Source: Strix aluco (Eukaryota; Chordata; Aves; Strigiformes; Strigidae). From it: a DNA stretch of 64,000 nt. The stretch spans positions 70,903,429 through 70,967,428 of the forward strand of contig NC_133931.1 in NCBI RefSeq assembly GCF_031877795.1. Reading direction: 5' to 3'. Below, piece after piece: positions 59,201 to 64,000 of the stretch. The notes under the pieces were generated by a model. It did no database searches. It had not been told where the DNA came from and saw only the letters and a program-made list of their open reading frames with translations. The position numbers and the translations under genes were made by a program. How positions within the stretch are numbered: position 1 is the first letter of the stretch; every line of letters begins with the position of its first letter.

Positions 59201-61519
59201 GTGTCTCTCTTCATGCTGGCGTGGGCACTCCTGGGCCAGCACAGCTCACTCACCCTGCAGGAAGCCATTCTGTATGGAGAAGGACAGGTTCTTCTCTTCT
59301 GTGAACGAGTTGAGTTGACTGACTGAAGAACCCAGCTGAAGCACCTGTCTTTACCCTCCACCATGGGCTGGAGGGGACTGCACTGGGGGAACCTCTTCTG
59401 ACTGGGGAGGACAAGGAGCAACCAGAAAGACAGAGCAGGGGACTGTTCTTTAAGAAACTGAATTCCTTTCATTTAAAGCCATTGAGAAAAGGAGAGAGCA
59501 GCAGCAATAGGTGTGTTTGCATCCAGTCATAGTTTCAGGAAATAAATACAATATGGTCCTTTCCTTTTATCCCATCATCCCTGGTATGACATAGGACTAG
59601 TCTGTAACTCTCCAAATATTTTCAGTGATATTTACAGAGCATTGCACCTTAAAGCAATTAATCATAAATACCAAGTTTATTCTCTAATCTTGCCTTACCA
59701 TGCTATTAGGATTAACTACATTATGTTCTCACCCTTTTTAGTACTGTAGCAGATACTGGTGTGAAATCTCTTACCCTAGAAGTTCTATAGTAATATCTCA
59801 CCAGCATTAATCATATCTTTTTCAGTCAGCTTCTACTTTGTAGTCAAAGCAACATATACAGCAATTGAAGTTACTCTTGGTTGTATGATAAGCCTAAAAC
59901 AGGAAAAGATGGAAATGTAAAGATGGTAGTAACTATACAGCCAAATGACTAAAGCACAGGATTCTCATTTGGAAGTGTAAAGTGGTAAAGATACAATAAA
60001 AGTGAATAAGAACAAGAAGAAAACTCAGGGGTTAAATGAAATTCTCTCTCTGACAGCCTGTCCCTGGCAAAATCTTCTTGGACCATCTTTTAAAATACAC
60101 AGAGAAAACACAAAATCCTTTTACAAGCTGCTAATGGGTAAAATCCTTGAACAGCTATGCGGCGGGAGCACTGAACTCCAGGTTCAAGAGGACACTCAAA
60201 ATCCCCAGCCTAGAGGACACTAATGATCATATTAGAACAGGAGATATGCAGGCAAAATGTTTCAGAGTTGCTTAGTTTTAAGGCTAATAATCAACGACAG
60301 GTGGTTATGGAATTTACCTTGCCAAGAAATGTTCTGTAGATCTTTAACTTGATCTAAGTTTTATGCTCTGTTGTTCTCAAACTCTACCCGATAAGTAACC
60401 AAAAGACACAGCTCCTCATCTGGCAGGATTTGATTTCCCATGTGTGTGCTTCAAGGTCGTTGCCGTCAGCCTGCAGCAGTTCAAGCAGGGATACCCTGAA
60501 GGCTTTGGAGAAGTCCAATAAACTTTGGAGGCTAAATCTCTTTCTATGTGATTGTAAACTTTTCCAGATGGGAGAGAAGTCCTTTTGTGCCAGCAAGTAT
60601 CACTGCAGAGGAGAAACAGGACAGCACTGACTGAGCTGTCATTGAAACTGTCTAAGGCTATTGGGAACGTAACAGAGGTAGGATGTCATATACAATGACT
60701 TCTGCAAGCACCCCATTTTAGAGTGTTTTTATGGCATCAGGGACTTTCCTTCAGCTTTCTGACATGCTTAGAAATTGCCAGTCCATGTTTACTGTGGATG
60801 TAGCAGTGTCCTTAGCCAGAGAAGAATTAAAGGGAACAAGCTATGAAAATCATGTCTGCTGTAGTTCATCCAGATCTGAGTGACACTGATGCCCATGTGT
60901 CACTTTTCTCCTTTTATCTTCCAGAAATAGGCACAATCTTTATTTTTTTATATACTGGTAGTTTGCATAATGCTTACTTCATCATTACGCTCCAATCGTG
61001 TCTGGACCAGAGACCTCTGACCGTGTAGCATTGGAGATGTGCTCCAGAGGAGCTCATGGGAGCAGAAGGTGCCGCTGAGACTGCTGGCTACGAGAGCCAT
61101 TAGCCACAAGGGGGAGGTAATATTTAATAATACGAAGCACCAGTCACTTCAGCTGAGGATTTCGTTCTGATTGTGTACGTCAAGTTTAGAAGTGAGGTGT
61201 ATCAGAAATACAAACCCGCAGGAGCAGTTATAAAGAGAATAGTGAAGAGGCATTTTCCCAGCATCTGGACAGCTTGGGCTGGGATCAACCTGGAGCACAG
61301 GGCTGTTGGGGGTGCACGACAGCGAATGGCTGTCACGGAAGGACTCACAATCCCTCTGCACTCTTCAAACTCTTCCACAGACTCGTTTCCAGAGGCCCCA
61401 TTTACTTTCAGTTATTTGGTTGTTGCCATTAGTATACACAGTAGCTAACACTTTCGGGGCTATTTTACCAGTAATATTTAATCTTTTTATTTTCTCCTAT
61501 GGCTATCTATAATCTGTCT
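56242..61519. other. 5' flank of SLC6A19, no gene recognised
   Basis: Mostly A/T-rich single-copy-looking DNA. A GC-richer patch at about 58.96-59.42 kb has open frames on both strands (the longest 142 codons, minus, 59044-59472), but none resembles a known family. Confidence 0.6.
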
Positions 61520-62900
61520 GTAATCAGTCTTTTTGCACAACTCCATCCACAGTAATTTCTCCAACAGTAGTACCTTGTGAGTAGGATTATATGCTATGGC
61601 TGTGCTTGTCTGTTTGGAATAAAGCTTGCCACACAGGTCAGTTGTTGGCCACCTCCCTTAGTGCTGTTTTACGGTAGGCTATCACGTGTATGAGCTGGGA
61701 GGTGTGACCATTTTTTAACAGCCCTTCTGATGTTAAGGTCCAGGTTGCTCCCTTCACCTCTTCATGGTTCGCCAAGTACGTGAGTCTTGGCACTGTGTAG
61801 GTCTTCAAAGTTGTGAGCTTTCTGTAAAGGTTTTGACAGAGTTTTTCCCATGTTAGAAAACCAACAATCAAGTTTCAATATTCAGATTTAGATATCCCTA
61901 TCCTGAGGTAAATTTTCAACTCAGGGCATTTTCCAGAGTCTCCTGGAGCAATTGTGTTTGGCTTATATTGAACACCTTCCAGTGGCTGCAGTCATTGGTC
62001 ATGTAAGAGTCATGGATGGGGTTGATGAAAAAGCCATGACATTTCTCCCTCCTGGGTTTTTAGATCAGGGCAGACACAGAAAGGTTGCTACAGGGAAACA
62101 GTGTTTTGCATCCCGTCCCATGTGTTGCTTGGCAGGACCAAGTCAACAACAAAGGCCAAGGTGATAATCTGGTTTTGCAACATCATGGCATTTGCTCTGG
62201 TGGAATCCATAGCCATCTTTTTCTAGGTTGCAGAGTAATGGATTGATTTGGTGACATTGTATCCCCTTGTTTGACACTGACATTGATAGTAATAGGCTCA
62301 GCATGATTCTTTTTCAATTACAGATGAATGGTGGCACTTCTAGATAAGTTTCATCTGACCACATGCTCAGATAGTTCTTTTTAGTTCAGGAGCAGAAGGT
62401 ATCTTCATGTGTCACTGAGTAGCAGGTCTTCACTGGTTACTTACTGCCTACAAGGGTTGTGGTTTTTCCCAGCATATTGAATGATGACTGGGAGTGATTG
62501 TACACTCTCAGAGAACCCAGGTTCAGCTATAAGGCCTCTTTGTCACCCGCTGGCCATTAATAGGCCAAGCTTTTGTTCCCCTAGTCAGAATCCATGGAAA
62601 AAGTATTAAGATAGTTGATCAGATTGTGATAGGTCTCTCAGTTTTGCCACATAAGTTGATTTCAGTATCAAAATAGTTCTGTGTTCCTTGATACTACCCA
62701 GCAGACACACTGCCATTCATAAGTCAAAGCTCTGCCAATACCAGTCCCTTGGAGATCTGTTTGTACGAGGTCTTCTAAATTTACTTGGCCTAGGTCAAAT
62801 GCTGAGGTTTTACTTGTTTCTTTTATCTCCTTCAAAATGTACTTAGGTGTTTGTTAGCAGTTTAAAAGATCAATTTGTCCACTCTCCAAGACTTTGAAAA
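61520..62900 (-). mobile_element. Eroded R2-clade non-LTR retrotransposon (RT region)
   Basis: Minus-strand translation in shifting frames gives a run of R2-clade RT motifs in the correct order. RPITI is at 62622-62636, VKQGDTMSP at about 62249-62275, and LAFVVDLVL at 62133-62159, where the ADD catalytic box is decayed to VVD. KCHGFF followed by DSYMTNDC is at about 61979-62044, LKTYTVPRLTYLANH at 61764-61808, and RRAVKKW at 61708-61728. The KCHGFF...DSYxxNDC...W signature and the LKTYTxPRLTYLA block are, from memory, distinctive of R2 proteins of vertebrates. Stops and at least two frameshifts are visible. N-terminal zinc fingers, the C-terminal endonuclease and target-site flanks are not recognisable. 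The 61100-61520 stretch may hold more but is not assignable. Confidence 0.75.
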
Positions 62901-64000
62901 TTCTCTGTGCTGAGAAATGTTTTCTTACTCTCCCACCTGGACTTCACTGACTGAATATACTGCTGCACACATTCACAGACAGAACATTTATTATTTTTAT
63001 AGGGATATTTTGCATAGAGTAATGCTCACAGGGGCAATCAGATCTCTTGACCAAGATGCCTGCCTGGATGCTGGTGTTGCAAACATCCCTCAATGGTGTC
63101 TTCAGCTAGATGGACTGAGACTCCCTGAGCTGTTGTTCCAGTGAATTCTCTGTGATCACTACAGTGTATGCATGATCAGCTCTTGTTGATTATCTTAAAG
63201 TACGTACAAACCACAACTTAATTATGAACAAAAGACAGCCCCACATGGCCATCCTTGCATAGGCAGGAACAATTTCCACTGACCATATAAAATTATGCAG
63301 GGTTTAGTCAGTTCCCCAATTGACAACAGGAACTGCTTGGGGAAATCCCTGGCTGTGCACTAGAACCCTCACCCCATGTGGTTAAGCAGTGTACCTAAAC
63401 ATACAGACAGGGTCTAATCACCTTACAGAGCAGAGCTCCTGCATATCAGCAGGAGCTCCCTGGGGAAACTTCTGCGTGGCCCCAGCTGCTGGGAGAACTC
63501 CTGCAGCAATCAGTCGGTTGTTTTGTTGTGAAGTGGCTGGCAGATCAGTTGATCTCATTGCCAAGCTACCCTAAATTTCAGTGAGTTGCTTCTTTGCAGA
63601 TCCATCTGTTGTCTCGGCTATGTAGGGATTAGCTGGAGAGGTCCTGGACCAGACAGTCAATTAATGACTAAGTGGCCTTGGCATGCACACAGGCAAAGCC
63701 TTCATACCCAGCTGCACCACGGCTGTAACTATAAACTTGACTTTCATCCTTTTATCACAGCAATAACTTAAATTCCTTTGGTTTTGCCACAATACCTGTG
63801 CCGTTGACCGCTGTTTCTGCCTTGTATCCTCCACAAAGGAACACTCCCTATTTTCTCATCCTCACATAGGGCTGATCAAAAGTGTGATTTAAAGAGCAAG
63901 AGGCAATGGCTGGCTTCCTAAGACCCTTCCCTTCAGAGGGGCTTGAACAGAGCTGTCACTTCCAGAGCACAGCATCCCTCTGAGTAAGACATGTTGTCAT
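62901..64000. other. Right end of window, no gene recognised
   Basis: The sequence next to the R2-like relic may include its eroded N-terminal part, but I could not recover zinc-finger or Myb motifs. The inverted repeat at 63433-63458 is the only clear structure. Confidence 0.5.
63433..63458. repeat. Inverted repeat, 10-bp stem and 6-nt loop
   Basis: GAGCTCCTGC, then ATATCA, then GCAGGAGCTC. It is a perfect stem in the far 5' flank of SLC6A19, about 0.5 kb beyond the R2-like relic. No gene was recognised around it. Confidence 0.85.

Noticed and set aside
61638..61871. 77-codon minus-strand open frame as a small host gene
   Set aside because: It matches the region after the RT domain of R2-type elements and continues in other frames on both sides.
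55741..64000. A further SLC6 copy or another gene (SLC12A7, TERT) upstream of SLC6A19
   Set aside because: No exon with SLC6 motifs or other known domain reads in any frame of the flank.
1..64000. tRNA, rRNA, CRISPR arrays, prokaryotic operons
   Set aside because: None seen. The window is intron-rich vertebrate DNA.

Overview
This window is vertebrate nuclear DNA, most likely from a bird. It has intron-rich genes with GT/AG junctions, no prokaryotic-style gene packing, and several CR1 LINE copies whose 3' ends carry the avian-type terminal block and the short ATTCTATG tandem tail. I did not try to name the species.

Two genes account for almost all recognisable coding sequence. Both are on the minus strand, in head-to-tail tandem. 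SLC6A19 (B0AT1, the neutral amino acid transporter) is complete: 12 coding exons from 55608 down to 32428, spliced CDS 1911 nt, 636 residues. About 2.6 kb downstream begins SLC6A18 (B0AT3), with exon 1 at 29829-29673. Its exons 1-11 are present and the gene runs off the left edge inside exon 11, so exon 12 is missing. From memory, SLC6A19-SLC6A18 are also adjacent and co-oriented in mammals. Exons 2-10 have identical lengths and phases in the two genes, the expected mark of a tandem duplication. Both encode 12-TM Na+-coupled transporters of apical epithelial membranes that in mammals need collectrin or ACE2 as a partner. Bird SLC6A18 carries several substitutions at positions otherwise conserved in the B0AT group.

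Layout from left to right: 1-29829 SLC6A18 (CR1 copies in introns 1, 2 and 5; unexplained minus-strand open frames in intron 5); 29830-32427 intergenic, holding the presumed SLC6A18 promoter and the SLC6A19 3' UTR; 32428-55608 SLC6A19 (CR1 copies in introns 2 and 9; a (AAATC)n repeat in intron 4; an eroded DIRS-type tyrosine-recombinase retrotransposon in intron 1); 55609-64000 5' flank, with a TATA box, a CR1 tail, a GC-richer patch near 59 kb and an eroded R2-clade non-LTR retrotransposon around 61.5-62.9 kb.

The most unusual content is these two relics, DIRS-like and R2-like. Both were recognised only by reading translated motifs across frameshifts and stops. I saw no new multi-gene system, CRISPR array, rRNA or tRNA.
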